Positions 7,547-17,412 of a stretch of 64,000 bases of DNA are shown one piece after another; position 1 is the first letter of the stretch; each line of letters opens with the position of its first letter. The stretch covers positions 24,590-88,589 of IMG/VR virus record IMGVR_UViG_3300043466_003163; one strand, given 5' to 3'. Source of the stretch: a virus. The position numbers and the translations under genes are program-made. The notes under the pieces are model-generated. The model did not search any database and was not told the DNA's origin. It saw only the letters and a program-made list of their open reading frames with translations.

Positions 7547-9253
7547 ATGAATGAAAAATTTAGAAATGTTGTTTGTGAACCTAAAGATGTTATTGGTGAT
7601 ATTAAAAGACAGATACTTGAATTAATATCACTAAATCAAACTATTTGTAATAATCTACCTGATTTATCAATCCCCAATATAATACCTGAAGTACCTGATC
7701 TTAATATAAGTCAAAGAATTATTGATTTATTAAATGATATATTGGCAACAGTTTCAGGAATCAATGTTGATGAGATGAGGATGCAATTAATTAATTGGTT
7801 AGTTGAGCAACTAAGACCCCTTTCTGAAGATTTATCGTTAACTCTAATAGATAAAATTAAATGTTGTTATGCATGTAAAATAAGTCCTAAAATACCTAAT
7901 TGGTTATTTGTTACTGATCCGTCAACAATAGTATTTGATTCTAATGGCGTTCCTGTACCTAACTCTGGTAGTCCAGGTATTGGAATAAATATAGAAATTA
8001 ACAAGATTGATTTAAGTTGTTTATTTGCGGTTGAACCTAATAGTAGTGTAGGTAAATTATTTTATGACGGTAACTCAAATGAAGATATAAACGCATTTTT
8101 ATGGGATGTAATACAAGAAAATGGTAATCCATTGATATGGAAAGACCCAATTTCAGGTAAAGAAATTGCTGAAATAAGATATTTAGAAAATAGTTCTACC
8201 GCTTTCGTTAAGAGTGATGGTACAGTAAATTATCAAAACATAGAATCGAGACCTAGAGTTTTTAATGTAAGGATAGTTAATCAAACTTACCAAAATAAAA
8301 CTCTAATTAATTTTTTAATTGATTACTTTAATAGTCAAAATCCATTATTTAATCCTGAAAAAGTGGTACCAAATGTTATAGATTTAATTTATGGTTCTTT
8401 AACTAATAAGGTTAAATTACCAGATGAGTGTTTGAATAAAGTTGTTGAACTAGAAAAATCTATTGAGGATTATGTAGATAAAGGTGTAGACAATCCTGAA
8501 GTTACTTTAGATGATAGTTTTTATACTTTTACTTCTGCCCAATTAGCTAATATAAAACAAACAGTCAATGAAAAAAAATTAGGAGTAAAACAATTCCAAA
8601 AATGTTGTAGTAAACAAACTAGTAGTATTTCATTTGAGACTTTAGATACTATAGATAAAGAAATAAAAAATTCATCTAATTTAGAACAAAAAATACAGAC
8701 TTATACTAAAGCGTTAGATACTTTAATTTCTGAATCAGTTGCGGGTGTAAAAAATTTAGAAAAAAATAATGCAACATCTGAATTTTTAGCAAACTTTATC
8801 AGTTCATTACAAATTGCATTAACTAAAATAGTTTTAACACCTAAAAATCTTTTAATGTTAAATATTTTTTATTATTTAGTTAATTCTAAACCAGTCGAAA
8901 AAGTTAGGATTAAAGAAATATTGAGGGAATATGAATGTATTATAAGTGCAATTATTGCCGATTTGATAAGGAAAATTGTTTACGAATTTTTATTACCTAT
9001 GATTTTAAAAGCATTAAAAGAAATTATTTTATGTGCAGTTAGAAAAAAAATTAAAGAAATTAATATAAATTATTTAAAAACTAAAAGAAGTCTATTACCT
9101 CCATTTGTTACTGATACTGCAAATGCGATAGAAGGACTTTTAGGTAAGGCGGAAAATACTGTAGATAAGGCTAGAGGATTTACAGATAAAATAAATTTAG
9201 ATTCATTGAATAATGTTAATCTATTTAATAATAAAGGAAGATTTTGTGATTAA
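7547..9253 (+). CDS. Large putative virion protein (568 aa)
   Basis: Not recognised by domain. Long alternating helical regions (LNQTICNNLPDLSIPNIIPE; ILATVSGINVDEMRMQLIN; C-terminal IVYEFLLPMILKALKEIILC) surround a beta-rich middle (residues ~120-250). Cysteine pairs (CCYAC near residue 106, CC near 353) are notable. It starts one base after the preceding stop and is followed three bases later by the next gene, so it is in the same operon as the gp5-like hub protein. Baseplate or tail component is an inference from context. Confidence 0.6.
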   Translation: MNEKFRNVVCEPKDVIGDIKRQILELISLNQTICNNLPDLSIPNIIPEVPDLNISQRIIDLLNDILATVSGINVDEMRMQLINWLVEQLRPLSEDLSLTLIDKIKCCYACKISPKIPNWLFVTDPSTIVFDSNGVPVPNSGSPGIGINIEINKIDLSCLFAVEPNSSVGKLFYDGNSNEDINAFLWDVIQENGNPLIWKDPISGKEIAEIRYLENSSTAFVKSDGTVNYQNIESRPRVFNVRIVNQTYQNKTLINFLIDYFNSQNPLFNPEKVVPNVIDLIYGSLTNKVKLPDECLNKVVELEKSIEDYVDKGVDNPEVTLDDSFYTFTSAQLANIKQTVNEKKLGVKQFQKCCSKQTSSISFETLDTIDKEIKNSSNLEQKIQTYTKALDTLISESVAGVKNLEKNNATSEFLANFISSLQIALTKIVLTPKNLLMLNIFYYLVNSKPVEKVRIKEILREYECIISAIIADLIRKIVYEFLLPMILKALKEIILCAVRKKIKEININYLKTKRSLLPPFVTDTANAIEGLLGKAENTVDKARGFTDKINLDSLNNVNLFNNKGRFCD

Positions 9254-9255
9254 TT

Positions 9256-9702
9256 ATGGCTAGTGGATGTGAATCAAATGATAGAAACGATATCTATAAA
9301 AATATAGGTATTGCTGGTGCACTCGTAACAATTGCTTTGTTACTTAAAAATGCGTTTAAAACACCTAAGAAAAAACCATTCGTCTCTAAGGAAGAAATTT
9401 TAATTGGTACTAAAACTAGAGAAGGTCTTAGTGCAATTAGAATGGCATCTAAAATTATTGAAAGGAAAAAGGAATTAGGTATCCCAACAACACCGTTAGA
9501 AAGTGGTGGAGTTAATTTAGATTTACAGATGGAGGTAGTTAGGTGTGAAACTATTATTGATGAATTTTTAACTCACGCTAGAGTAGAATCTGCATTCCCT
9601 CCTGGTGTTCCTATAACTGCAACTGGTGGTAATGCTGGTGGACCAATAGTTGTTCAAGGTGCAACAACAAATTCAGTTAAGGTTGATGGTATTGTAACAT
9701 AA
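9256..9702 (+). CDS. Membrane-anchored or hydrophobic-helix phage protein (148 aa)
   Basis: After a short polar start, residues ~17-30 form one hydrophobic helix (IGIAGALVTIALLL) followed by a basic stretch (KTPKKKPF), giving a single potential transmembrane segment. The middle is helical; the C-terminus (from ~115) is Gly/Thr/Val-rich and low in complexity. No family recognised. Three bases after the 568-aa gene and before the hub gene, suggesting a virion or assembly role. Confidence 0.6.
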   Translation: MASGCESNDRNDIYKNIGIAGALVTIALLLKNAFKTPKKKPFVSKEEILIGTKTREGLSAIRMASKIIERKKELGIPTTPLESGGVNLDLQMEVVRCETIIDEFLTHARVESAFPPGVPITATGGNAGGPIVVQGATTNSVKVDGIVT

Positions 9703-9712
9703 TGTTAGTTTT

Positions 9713-9904
9713 ATGAGTGATAATAAAATAAATTGGGATAATTTGAGTAATGCTTCTATAAAAATGAATTTAGAATCATTAATGCATGAACAAATATCTT
9801 TAAGAGAAAAAATAATCAAATTATCAGAAAAATTAGAATCTATAGAGAAAGAATATTTTTATGGTAATAAAGTTTTAATTAAAAGATATAAAGGTGAAGA
9901 ATGA
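9713..9904 (+). CDS. Small coiled-coil protein (63 aa)
   Basis: The protein is almost entirely an amphipathic helix (SIKMNLESLMHEQISLREKI through IKLSEKLESIEKEY) with leucines at heptad spacing, then a basic tail. Its stop overlaps the start of the hub gene (ATGA type), so translational coupling is likely. Function unknown; chaperone or small structural adaptor are possibilities. Confidence 0.65.
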   Translation: MSDNKINWDNLSNASIKMNLESLMHEQISLREKIIKLSEKLESIEKEYFYGNKVLIKRYKGEE

Positions 9905-11208
9905 TGAATAATTTTTATAATGATAGTACAAATACTAATGTAATCCCAATTATAAGGGTAGGTGAAGTAATATCTATTGCGGATACAACTAAATCAGGTA
10001 GAATTAAAGTTAGAATAACAGGCGTTGATGATACAGAAAGTGATAAAAGTTTAATTGATTGTGTACCATTAATACCAAAATATTTAATTACGTTACCTAA
10101 AGTAGGTGAATGTGTTTTTGTTTTTCAATACGAACATAATGATTCATCACCGACAGCATCTTTCAAAAACAAAAGATTTTGGATTGGTCCGTTAATATCT
10201 CAACCAATTAAATTAGATGGTGAAACATACAATTCATCACTTTCAATTTTACCTGATGGGTATAGTAAATTAAAAGATCCTAATTTAGAAATTGGTGCCT
10301 ATGGTGATGATGAAGATGTAATTTTACAGGGTAGATATAATACTGATATTATACAAAAAGATAGACAAATTTGGTTAAGGGCTGGTAAAAATATAGAAGG
10401 TTCTGTAAATAAATTTAATGATAAAACTTTAGGTTATGTCCAAATAAAATTTGGGGGAGAAAAACTAAAACGTACTTTAGTTGATAAAGAAATTGTCACA
10501 TTTGTAGAATTACAACCTGATATAATAATCACAGCAACTTTGAATACAGTAACTAATTCAGGTAATATTCTTTCTGGTAATTTACCTGAAGAGTCTTATA
10601 GGGGTACAGATATTAATAGAACTGAAGTATTTATAACTATAACTGACGCAAAAACAGGTACAGTTAAAAATTCTTTTGAAAACATAAATAGCTTCTTAGG
10701 TTCAGGATCTAGAGAAAGTGCATTAGGAGCTGCAAAAACTTTTATAGATACAAATAAGGGTGCGAGATGGAAAATTAAATCTACTTCAGTAGACTTAATA
10801 AAAATATATAAGGGTGATAATGGTATTGCAACATTTACTAGTGAACCTGTAGAAGTTAGAAAAAAAATAAAAGAACTTAAATTAGAAAAAAATAAAAGTG
10901 ATAGTACCAGTGTAGTTAATATAGTGGCAAATAAAATTAATTTGATTAGTCATGATGGTGAACACACATTTAATTTAACTGACCCCAAAAATTTAATTAC
11001 TGATGACGAACAAACAAAAATAAACAATGAAGCTCACCCAATCGTATATGGTGATATTTTGGTGGAATTTTTAGATTTAGTTAAAAAATATGTACAACTT
11101 CATGTACACCCATATCATGGTTTACCTGCGGATCCGAGTTCTATAGTAACAAATGTCACAAGTTTTGATTTAAATAAGATTCTCAATAAGAATATTAATA
11201 GCAATTAA
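9901..11208 (+). CDS. gp5-like baseplate hub/spike protein with N-terminal OB fold
   Basis: Residues ~15-100 show the OB-fold pattern of T4 gp5 and VgrG-type spike proteins: IIRVGEVISIADTTKSGRIK, then VRITGVDDTESDK, CVPLIPKYLITLPKVGECVF and KNKRFWIGPLIS. No lysozyme domain is visible, unlike T4 gp5. The C-terminal third contains KINLISHDGEHTFNL, comparable to the start of a beta-helix region, and ends with HVHPYHGLPADPSS. It probably forms part of the membrane-piercing hub at the tail tip. 435 aa. Confidence 0.7.
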   Translation: MMNNFYNDSTNTNVIPIIRVGEVISIADTTKSGRIKVRITGVDDTESDKSLIDCVPLIPKYLITLPKVGECVFVFQYEHNDSSPTASFKNKRFWIGPLISQPIKLDGETYNSSLSILPDGYSKLKDPNLEIGAYGDDEDVILQGRYNTDIIQKDRQIWLRAGKNIEGSVNKFNDKTLGYVQIKFGGEKLKRTLVDKEIVTFVELQPDIIITATLNTVTNSGNILSGNLPEESYRGTDINRTEVFITITDAKTGTVKNSFENINSFLGSGSRESALGAAKTFIDTNKGARWKIKSTSVDLIKIYKGDNGIATFTSEPVEVRKKIKELKLEKNKSDSTSVVNIVANKINLISHDGEHTFNLTDPKNLITDDEQTKINNEAHPIVYGDILVEFLDLVKKYVQLHVHPYHGLPADPSSIVTNVTSFDLNKILNKNINSN

Positions 11209-11220
11209 GATATTTATTAA
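11209..11220 (+). promoter_or_regulatory. Candidate late promoter element GATATTTATTAA
   Basis: GATATTTATTAA begins one base after the stop of the hub gene and ends 10 bases before the ATG at 11230, with an A-rich spacer. Same motif and orientation as the other proposed late promoters. Confidence 0.5.
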
Positions 11221-11229
11221 TAAAAAGAA

Positions 11230-12639
11230 ATGGTATACAGAACTTATATAGATAAAAATAATACTATTATTTATGGTACATTAATTAATACGGGTAGAAA
11301 TCCTATTGCTGAATTATATTATGGTGGTAAAGAAACTCAACCTAACTATACAAGACATTTACTTTACTTTGATGTAACCAATTTACAGGATAAATATAAT
11401 AATGGTGAGTTAGGTGATTTATCGGATGTCAAACATGTATTAAGAATGACTAATAGTTCTTTTTTCGATAGGGATTTACAAGCACAAAAATTATTAGATG
11501 GTAAACAAAGGACATCTTCTTTTGATTTAATTTTATTTAGAGTTAATCAATTTTGGGATGAGGGTTGTGGGTATGATTACCAACAAATTAGGTATCTTGA
11601 TTATGGAGGGGATATTACTTTTGTAGAATCCGCAAGTAATTGGTTAAATTCCACTACATCCACATCTTGGTCCGAACCAGGAGTGTATTCAGGTTCACCT
11701 TTAAGTAGTATTACTGTTACAACACAACATTTTGATAAAGGTAATGAAAATATTGAAATGGATATTACTAACGAAGTTAATGATTTAATAACTGGTGGTA
11801 CAACAAATTATGGTTATGGGGTATCATTTGACTATGATTTAGAAACAAAAGAAATAGTTCCAGCACAATATGTAGGATTTTTTACTAGACATACACAAAC
11901 TTATTATGAACCTTTTGTTGAAACCACATTTAATAATACTATAAAAGATGATAGAAAAAATTTTTATAGGGGTAAATTAAATAGATTATATTTCTATACA
12001 AATTTAGGGGGCGAGCCAACTAATTTAGATAATAAACCTAGTGTCACTATTAAAGATACTAATGAATCAATTATTTCTGCATTTACTAGCAATGATGTAA
12101 AACAATCAGATAAAGGAATATATTATATAGAATTATTTATACCAATAAATAATAAGGAATGTGGTTTATTTACAGATACTTGGTCAGATATAACCATAAA
12201 TGGTGTTAGTTTATCTGATATTACTTTAGAATTTGAAGTAAAAGATGATACCGAATATTACAATTTTGGTAATAATGAGTCTTTACCTATTGAATATTTA
12301 GTAAATCTTAGTGGTATTATGAGAGATGAAAAAATTAAAAGAGGTGATAAAAGAAAAGTTTTTGTAAACGCTAGAATACCATATACTATTAATGAAACTA
12401 GTGTTATAGATGGGTTACAATATCGTTTATGGATTAGAGAGGGTACAACTGAGGTTAATGTAATAGATTGGACTGATGTTAATAGGGCATATTTAAAAAA
12501 TTATTTTATTTTAGATACTTCTTGGATGATACCTAATGAATATTATGTGGATATTAAGTTAACATCTAATCAATTAGTTAAAACTTATACAAATACACTT
12601 AAATTTAGTATAGTTAATCAAATTGAGAATCTACATTAA
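11230..12639 (+). CDS. Beta-rich structural protein, DNRLRE-like (tail or fibre component)
   Basis: 469 aa with a repeated beta pattern and few helices. The N-terminal third (ELYYGGKETQPNYTRHLLYF, then DVTNLQDKYNNGEL and LILFRVNQFWDEG) resembles DNRLRE-type jelly-roll domains found in surface and phage structural proteins: a Y-x-R-x-L-LYFDV strand followed by an F-RV-x-x-W-x-E-G strand. The C-terminal part has immunoglobulin-like strands (ITLEFEVKDDTEYYNF). It ends convergently with the next gene, with a 26-base overlap. Confidence 0.55.
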   Translation: MVYRTYIDKNNTIIYGTLINTGRNPIAELYYGGKETQPNYTRHLLYFDVTNLQDKYNNGELGDLSDVKHVLRMTNSSFFDRDLQAQKLLDGKQRTSSFDLILFRVNQFWDEGCGYDYQQIRYLDYGGDITFVESASNWLNSTTSTSWSEPGVYSGSPLSSITVTTQHFDKGNENIEMDITNEVNDLITGGTTNYGYGVSFDYDLETKEIVPAQYVGFFTRHTQTYYEPFVETTFNNTIKDDRKNFYRGKLNRLYFYTNLGGEPTNLDNKPSVTIKDTNESIISAFTSNDVKQSDKGIYYIELFIPINNKECGLFTDTWSDITINGVSLSDITLEFEVKDDTEYYNFGNNESLPIEYLVNLSGIMRDEKIKRGDKRKVFVNARIPYTINETSVIDGLQYRLWIREGTTEVNVIDWTDVNRAYLKNYFILDTSWMIPNEYYVDIKLTSNQLVKTYTNTLKFSIVNQIENLH

Positions 12640-13438
12640 TTGGATTTATAGTTTCAGGTAAATTAAATTTAGTATTAGATATTTTTTCTAATACATCATT
12701 CATAATTAATGTAAAAAGATTATTAATTACTTCTTTATTTAATTTTTGTGGGTATGGGACATCAAAAGACATAAAATTTTTCCATCCTTCCCCATCCGTA
12801 TTACTTTTATATTTAACAGTGATATTAAAATTATTCATATCAATAGTCTCATCATCTATATTAAAATATCTACCATCTAAAATAGTACCATCAACTTTTT
12901 TGGCGTTACAGTCTATTTCAAAACTCATACTTCTGGCACCATACTCAAAACTATTTAAATATCGTACTCTATCATTTTTTGAAATAGAAAAAGAAGGGAA
13001 TGGTACATAAAAATATAAACCTCTGTAAGAGGTATTAACATTAACATCACGATTTTCATACTCACCTAAATCCTCATTTTTGAAAGATATTTTTGTAGAT
13101 AAATTAGAAAAATCATTTTTTCTAATAAATTCTTCTAATAATTTATATAAATTCTCAAAAAATAAACTTGGCATTGGGTAATTTTTTCTATAACTATCAA
13201 ATTCAGAAAATAATTCCCTTTTATTCCAACTATATGTTCTAGTTAAAGTATATGCGTCTACATAATCTAGTTCAAAATCCTCTATTAATTCTGCCGCCAC
13301 TTCAAACATATTAAAATCTTTATCTAAACCATATTTTTTATATAACATATATAATATCTTTTTTTCAAAAGGAGAAAATTCTGTACTAACATCTATTATT
13401 TTAGACTCTAATAATATGTATTTCTTTTTTACTGCCAT
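12614..13438 (-). CDS. Hypothetical phage protein (274 aa)
   Basis: Starts MAVKKKYILLESKIIDVSTE; a GTG two codons upstream is in frame but the ATG at 13438 is preferred. The N-terminal half is helical (PFEKKILYMLYKKYGLDKDF), the second half beta-rich with GLYFYVPFPSFSISKNDRVR and an acidic loop. No family recognised. The start lies only five bases downstream of a host-type -7 box, suggesting a leaderless transcript. Lone minus-strand gene between the plus-strand structural operon and the capsid operon. Confidence 0.65.
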   Translation of the reverse strand: MAVKKKYILLESKIIDVSTEFSPFEKKILYMLYKKYGLDKDFNMFEVAAELIEDFELDYVDAYTLTRTYSWNKRELFSEFDSYRKNYPMPSLFFENLYKLLEEFIRKNDFSNLSTKISFKNEDLGEYENRDVNVNTSYRGLYFYVPFPSFSISKNDRVRYLNSFEYGARSMSFEIDCNAKKVDGTILDGRYFNIDDETIDMNNFNITVKYKSNTDGEGWKNFMSFDVPYPQKLNKEVINNLFTLIMNDVLEKISNTKFNLPETINPINVDSQFD

Positions 13439-13443
13439 AATCA

Positions 13444-13451
13444 CAAATATA
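13444..13451 (-). promoter_or_regulatory. Host-type -7 box TATATTTG
   Basis: On the minus strand TATATTTG sits five bases before the ATG at 13438, matching the Bacteroidota -7 consensus TAnnTTTG. The spacing would place transcription start at or next to the start codon. Confidence 0.5.
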
Positions 13452-13472
13452 ATAATAAATATTTTAAAAAAT

Positions 13473-13505
13473 AAAAAAGGGTAGAAAAAATCTACCCTTT
13501 TTTTT
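13473..13505 (-). terminator. Rho-independent terminator after the major capsid gene
   Basis: A 7-bp stem GGGTAGA/TCTACCC with a 5-base A loop is flanked by A and T runs on both sides, so it can work in either direction. It lies 18 bases downstream of the capsid gene stop on the minus strand. Confidence 0.85.
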
Positions 13506-13522
13506 AACCTATTGATTTACGA

Positions 13523-15274
13523 TTATCTCAATTCGTTGATATCAAACGTTACTACACCGTCAACAGTTACAGTTCCGTAGAATCTGTTGTTAACCATTTT
13601 CTTAGCGTATCTCGTCATAATACCCTTCGTTGGAGCGAAGTTGAATGGATTTTGTAATGTAGGAGTCAATTGTAGAGGTACATACGGAGCGTAAATGTAA
13701 CCTGTATCTAACAATGACTTACCTTTATGTCCAACAATAATTGAGTTAGCTGGTGCGTAAGGGTCTCTATACACAGTATATCTACCACCTAATGAACCAA
13801 TTTTCTCAATACCCATATTGTACTGATCTTGCTCAGGAGAAGCGTTTGATACGTGGAAGTATTCTAAATCATCGAAAATTGCTGAAACTTCAGAAGATAC
13901 AACGATAAAGTTAGCACCAGCTCTCAAAGTAGATTTGTGGATTTGAGCTGAAATTTGGTTGATTTTAGTAATCAACGTTTGATTCCACTCTTTTTGAGTG
14001 TAAGCATTGAATCCACCACCGTTGTTAGCTCTTTTCCAACCGTTGTAATCCCATCTCAATTGCCAAGCCGCACCTTTTCTTAAATCTCTTAAGATCTCTC
14101 TATCGATCTCAGCAGCAACCTGCTCAGACAATAAAGCTGTAAGTTCAGCCTCAGCATCGATGTTATGGAATGCACTAACGTCTTGTGCTAATTCTGGTGA
14201 CCAAGTAGCTCTTAGTTTTCTTTCTGTAACTGATACTACTACTTCATCTAATTCAAAAGATACTTCACCCATTTCTGTAGCGAATTCTAATGAATCATAT
14301 CTTCTCCAAGATATTGTTAAACCTGTGAATGTTGTAGCTGAAGATGCTCCAATGTAACCATCAAAAGTTTTAGAAGCACAATCAACACAAGTTGGGTGTG
14401 TTAAATCTAATTCGATTAACAATTTACCATCTGCAGTACAGATATCACTATAATCTACAATTCCTCTACCATATTTTTGTGTAACCAATCTGAAAGGAAC
14501 TTCAGAACCAGATGCGATGATAGAATTTCCTGATGGGTCAACGATTGCTGGAGTAGAAACTACTTTCAAAGAAGATAAGAAAGTTTCAGTATCCATTTCA
14601 TTACCATCTGGACCAGTTAATCTACCAGCATTTGTAGTAGAGAAACCTGTTACTGCTAAAGTAACGTGTCTAAATGAACCGTCAGCTGCTTTTGCTTGTG
14701 CAGTAAGAGCTGTAGGAACTTGTACACCACTAGAGTTTAATACAACACCTTGGTAACCTGCAGTTGCGAAAACTATTTGTTTACCTTTTGAAGCGTCATA
14801 TAAACCATCATTATAAAACAAATCATACAATGATTTAGTTTGGAACTCAGTAAGAGTTGTTGATCCACAAGCTGAGATTGTACACTCAGGTAATGCACCG
14901 TGACCATCTAAATCTTTACCGTTCAAAGGAACTTGTGTTGTAGATGTTTTTGGTACAAAGTAGAATAATTTACCGATTGGCATGTTCATCGCTTGTACCG
15001 ATACGATATCGTTAGCCAATAATTTAGAGAATACTCTTCTTACAATTGGGAAAACAACTGTTTCGAATGATCCAGAAGAATCAGCAGAAGTTGACTCACT
15101 CAATAGAGCAGACGCTTGGTTTTCGTATAATTGTGCGATGTTCTCTTTGATGTGACCTTTTAAACCATCTAAGAAACCTAAAGAGTTCCACTTAGAGATA
15201 GTTTTAGATCTAATTTGCTTTAGGTGCTCAAGTCCGATATTACCGACTTCACCAGAATTTAACAAATGTCCCAT
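13523..15274 (-). CDS. Major capsid protein, gp23-like
   Basis: T4 gp23-type capsid subunit, 583 aa (T4: 521). Recognisable stretches: FETVVFPIVRRVFSKLLAND, PIGKLFYFVPK, RKLRATWSPELAQDVSAFHN, EAELTALLSEQVAAEIDREI and the C-terminal YDPYAP-like RDPYAPANSIIVGHKG, then TRYAKK. A processing site matching the T4 rule is present: ALLSE|STSADSSG, cutting after residue 60 (T4 cuts after 65). Codon use is more regular and GC content higher than in neighbours, as expected for a highly expressed gene. Last gene of the head operon, with a strong terminator behind it. Confidence 0.95.
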   Translation of the reverse strand: MGHLLNSGEVGNIGLEHLKQIRSKTISKWNSLGFLDGLKGHIKENIAQLYENQASALLSESTSADSSGSFETVVFPIVRRVFSKLLANDIVSVQAMNMPIGKLFYFVPKTSTTQVPLNGKDLDGHGALPECTISACGSTTLTEFQTKSLYDLFYNDGLYDASKGKQIVFATAGYQGVVLNSSGVQVPTALTAQAKAADGSFRHVTLAVTGFSTTNAGRLTGPDGNEMDTETFLSSLKVVSTPAIVDPSGNSIIASGSEVPFRLVTQKYGRGIVDYSDICTADGKLLIELDLTHPTCVDCASKTFDGYIGASSATTFTGLTISWRRYDSLEFATEMGEVSFELDEVVVSVTERKLRATWSPELAQDVSAFHNIDAEAELTALLSEQVAAEIDREILRDLRKGAAWQLRWDYNGWKRANNGGGFNAYTQKEWNQTLITKINQISAQIHKSTLRAGANFIVVSSEVSAIFDDLEYFHVSNASPEQDQYNMGIEKIGSLGGRYTVYRDPYAPANSIIVGHKGKSLLDTGYIYAPYVPLQLTPTLQNPFNFAPTKGIMTRYAKKMVNNRFYGTVTVDGVVTFDINELR

Positions 15275-15312
15275 TTTTATTTTTTTTTGTTTTGTTATTT
15301 TTTTATTATTAT

Positions 15313-16578
15313 TTATGAGATTCTTCTCATTAAATCTTTAATAGCTGTAATTTGAGGATCAACATATGCAGTAGATTCATTCAAATTAGTAGTCTTATAA
15401 GATTTTACTGTTTTATTAACTTTATTTTCTACAGACTCATTAATTGGTTTTGTATTCTCTAATTCAGTTTTAATTGTCTTATAGATATTTTTAGATTCTT
15501 TAATTGTTTCCGCATTGTCGAATCTTTTTAAGATATCCATTTTTTCTTTCTTAGTAGTAGAATGTTCAGTAAACAATCTATTAACGTAAGCTAAATTAGT
15601 ATTGAATAAAGCAACTTCATTAAGTTTGTCTTTGAATACGTTAAGTGCTTTTTTATACTCTTCGTTTTTATTTTTCAGCTCTTCGTATTCCTTCATTATT
15701 TTTGATTCGGAAACTGTGTTTTTGTTAGGTTTTTTAGAAATTAACGGTTTACGAACACTTCTAGATTCTCTAGCAGCAAGTCTAGCGCCATGATATCTTT
15801 GTTTACCACCAGATCTTCTGTGTCTTTGTAACTTGTCTTCTTCTAGTCTAGGTTCTTCATCTTCGCCACCTTCACCATCTTCATCGACAATTGTTTCATA
15901 CATAGATGAAAGTTCGTCTAATTGAATTTCGTAAATGGTTTCTTCGCTGTCTTCGTACATAGAACCTGAACCACATTCAGAGCAATACTCATCTTCTTCT
16001 AAACCGAATCTATCCATAGATTCCTTAATGTAATACTCTACACCTGTTTCGCGATCTGTCAAATGAATTCCTTTTTCATCTTTAACAACTTCTACTTCGT
16101 CATTATCACCTAATTTGTTTTTAAATACGTGAATAACTTCTTCGTCAGAAGCATCTGTTAAGTCTAAAACTTCTTCCCCTCCTGGTTCCTCAAAACCAAA
16201 ATCAAATTCTTCAGGTTCTTCTTCACCTTCTTCTGAATCTAAATCTAAATCAACATCTAAATCTAAATCAACAGGTTCTTCTTCACCTTCTTCAGAATCT
16301 AATTCAGATGGTTCTTCTTCACCTTCTGGAGATTCAGTCTCTTCTTCATCGTCAAGATCTAACTCAACATCTTCTTCATCATCATTGGATCCTTCTAAAT
16401 CTATATCGTCTATTTCTACTTCTTCATCTTCCTCTTTTAAAGATGACTCAACGATACTTTCAATTTCTTTCGACAAGTGTGCCGCAAGCATTTCTTTCGT
16501 GTTGGCTTTTAAGGCATCCTCTAAAGACTTAGCTTCTAGCAAAGCCTCTTCGATGATAGATTTCTTTTTTTCAGCCAT
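15313..16578 (-). CDS. Acidic prohead scaffold/core protein (gp22-like)
   Basis: 421 aa in the position of T4 gp22, between protease and capsid genes. The N-terminus is helical (KKSIIEEALLEAKSLEDALK); residues ~45-150 are extremely acidic with repeated EGEEEPxxLD units; a lone CSEC pair occurs near 200; a coiled coil (MKEYEELKNKNEEYKKAL) follows and the tail ends AIKDLMRRIS. Sites of the I/L-N-E-S type occur in the tail (PINESVEN, NLNESTAY), consistent with the extensive gp21 digestion known for T4 gp22. Sequence similarity to gp22 is weak, so the call relies on position, composition and cleavage sites. Confidence 0.75.
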   Translation of the reverse strand: MAEKKKSIIEEALLEAKSLEDALKANTKEMLAAHLSKEIESIVESSLKEEDEEVEIDDIDLEGSNDDEEDVELDLDDEEETESPEGEEEPSELDSEEGEEEPVDLDLDVDLDLDSEEGEEEPEEFDFGFEEPGGEEVLDLTDASDEEVIHVFKNKLGDNDEVEVVKDEKGIHLTDRETGVEYYIKESMDRFGLEEDEYCSECGSGSMYEDSEETIYEIQLDELSSMYETIVDEDGEGGEDEEPRLEEDKLQRHRRSGGKQRYHGARLAARESRSVRKPLISKKPNKNTVSESKIMKEYEELKNKNEEYKKALNVFKDKLNEVALFNTNLAYVNRLFTEHSTTKKEKMDILKRFDNAETIKESKNIYKTIKTELENTKPINESVENKVNKTVKSYKTTNLNESTAYVDPQITAIKDLMRRIS

Positions 16579-16676
16579 TTTGTTTCTTTTTTAGTTTTTA
16601 TTATTTTATTATTACATTTACGCTAAAATGCGTTTCCTAATAAATATGTAGTTTTTTTGAAAAAGATTAATTTTTT

Positions 16677-17366
16677 TTAATCTAATAAAAAATTGTTTAA
16701 ATTATTTTTTAATAAATCTAAATCTTTTTTAGTTTTTGATTCTGACATTTGTTGTTCTCTAGATGGTTCTTCACTATAAATCCAAGAACCAGGTGTAGAT
16801 GGTGAAGTTACAATATCCCAACAAATAAGTTCATAATCATCCTGAACTACATTTTTACCACCTTCTTTTTCTAATGAACCTACCCCTCTAGATGAAACAC
16901 CAATTTTTAAACCTTTTCTTAAATAATTTGCTACCCTATCTCCTTCACAAGAAATAATTCCTTGATTGACAAATCCTGGTGACATTATGATTTCTAATTT
17001 ACCCATCAATATATTACCTTCCCACCATAAGTCTACAACATTATGTGAAATTCTACTTACCGCAACTATTGACGATTCTGGGTGATCAGCTTCACCTAAT
17101 GCTCTTTTTTCTTTTATAAGTTTAAGATAGTTTTCTGCTTCCCTTCTTAGAATTGCTTCGGGATATACTCTTTCATTTCTATTCTCTACACCGTATTTTT
17201 GCATAACGGCATAAACAACTAAAGGTTCTTCTATTATAGGTGTACCTTCAGTTAATTTATTTACTTCATTTACAAAGTGTCTATTATCTTTAGGGGAAAT
17301 ATATCCTGCGTCATATTCGATTAGGATTCCCTTTTTTCTAAAGTCATTCTTTTTTAAGATTTCCAT
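16677..17366 (-). CDS. Prohead maturation protease, gp21-like
   Basis: Serine protease (herpesvirus assemblin-type fold) that digests the core and trims the shell during head maturation. Catalytic His is in GEADHPES (H95); catalytic Ser is in KIGVSSRGVG (S158/S159). The 229 aa length matches T4 gp21 (212). A self-processing site fits the family rule: QQMSE|SKTKK after E209, which would release a 20-residue C-terminal helix. In T4 the protease cuts after L/I-x-E; the many I/L-N-E sites in this window are its probable substrates. Confidence 0.92.
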   Translation of the reverse strand: MEILKKNDFRKKGILIEYDAGYISPKDNRHFVNEVNKLTEGTPIIEEPLVVYAVMQKYGVENRNERVYPEAILRREAENYLKLIKEKRALGEADHPESSIVAVSRISHNVVDLWWEGNILMGKLEIIMSPGFVNQGIISCEGDRVANYLRKGLKIGVSSRGVGSLEKEGGKNVVQDDYELICWDIVTSPSTPGSWIYSEEPSREQQMSESKTKKDLDLLKNNLNNFLLD

Positions 17367-17412
17367 AATAATGATATAGTTTTATTATAAATATATCATT
17401 ATCCTAAAAAGA

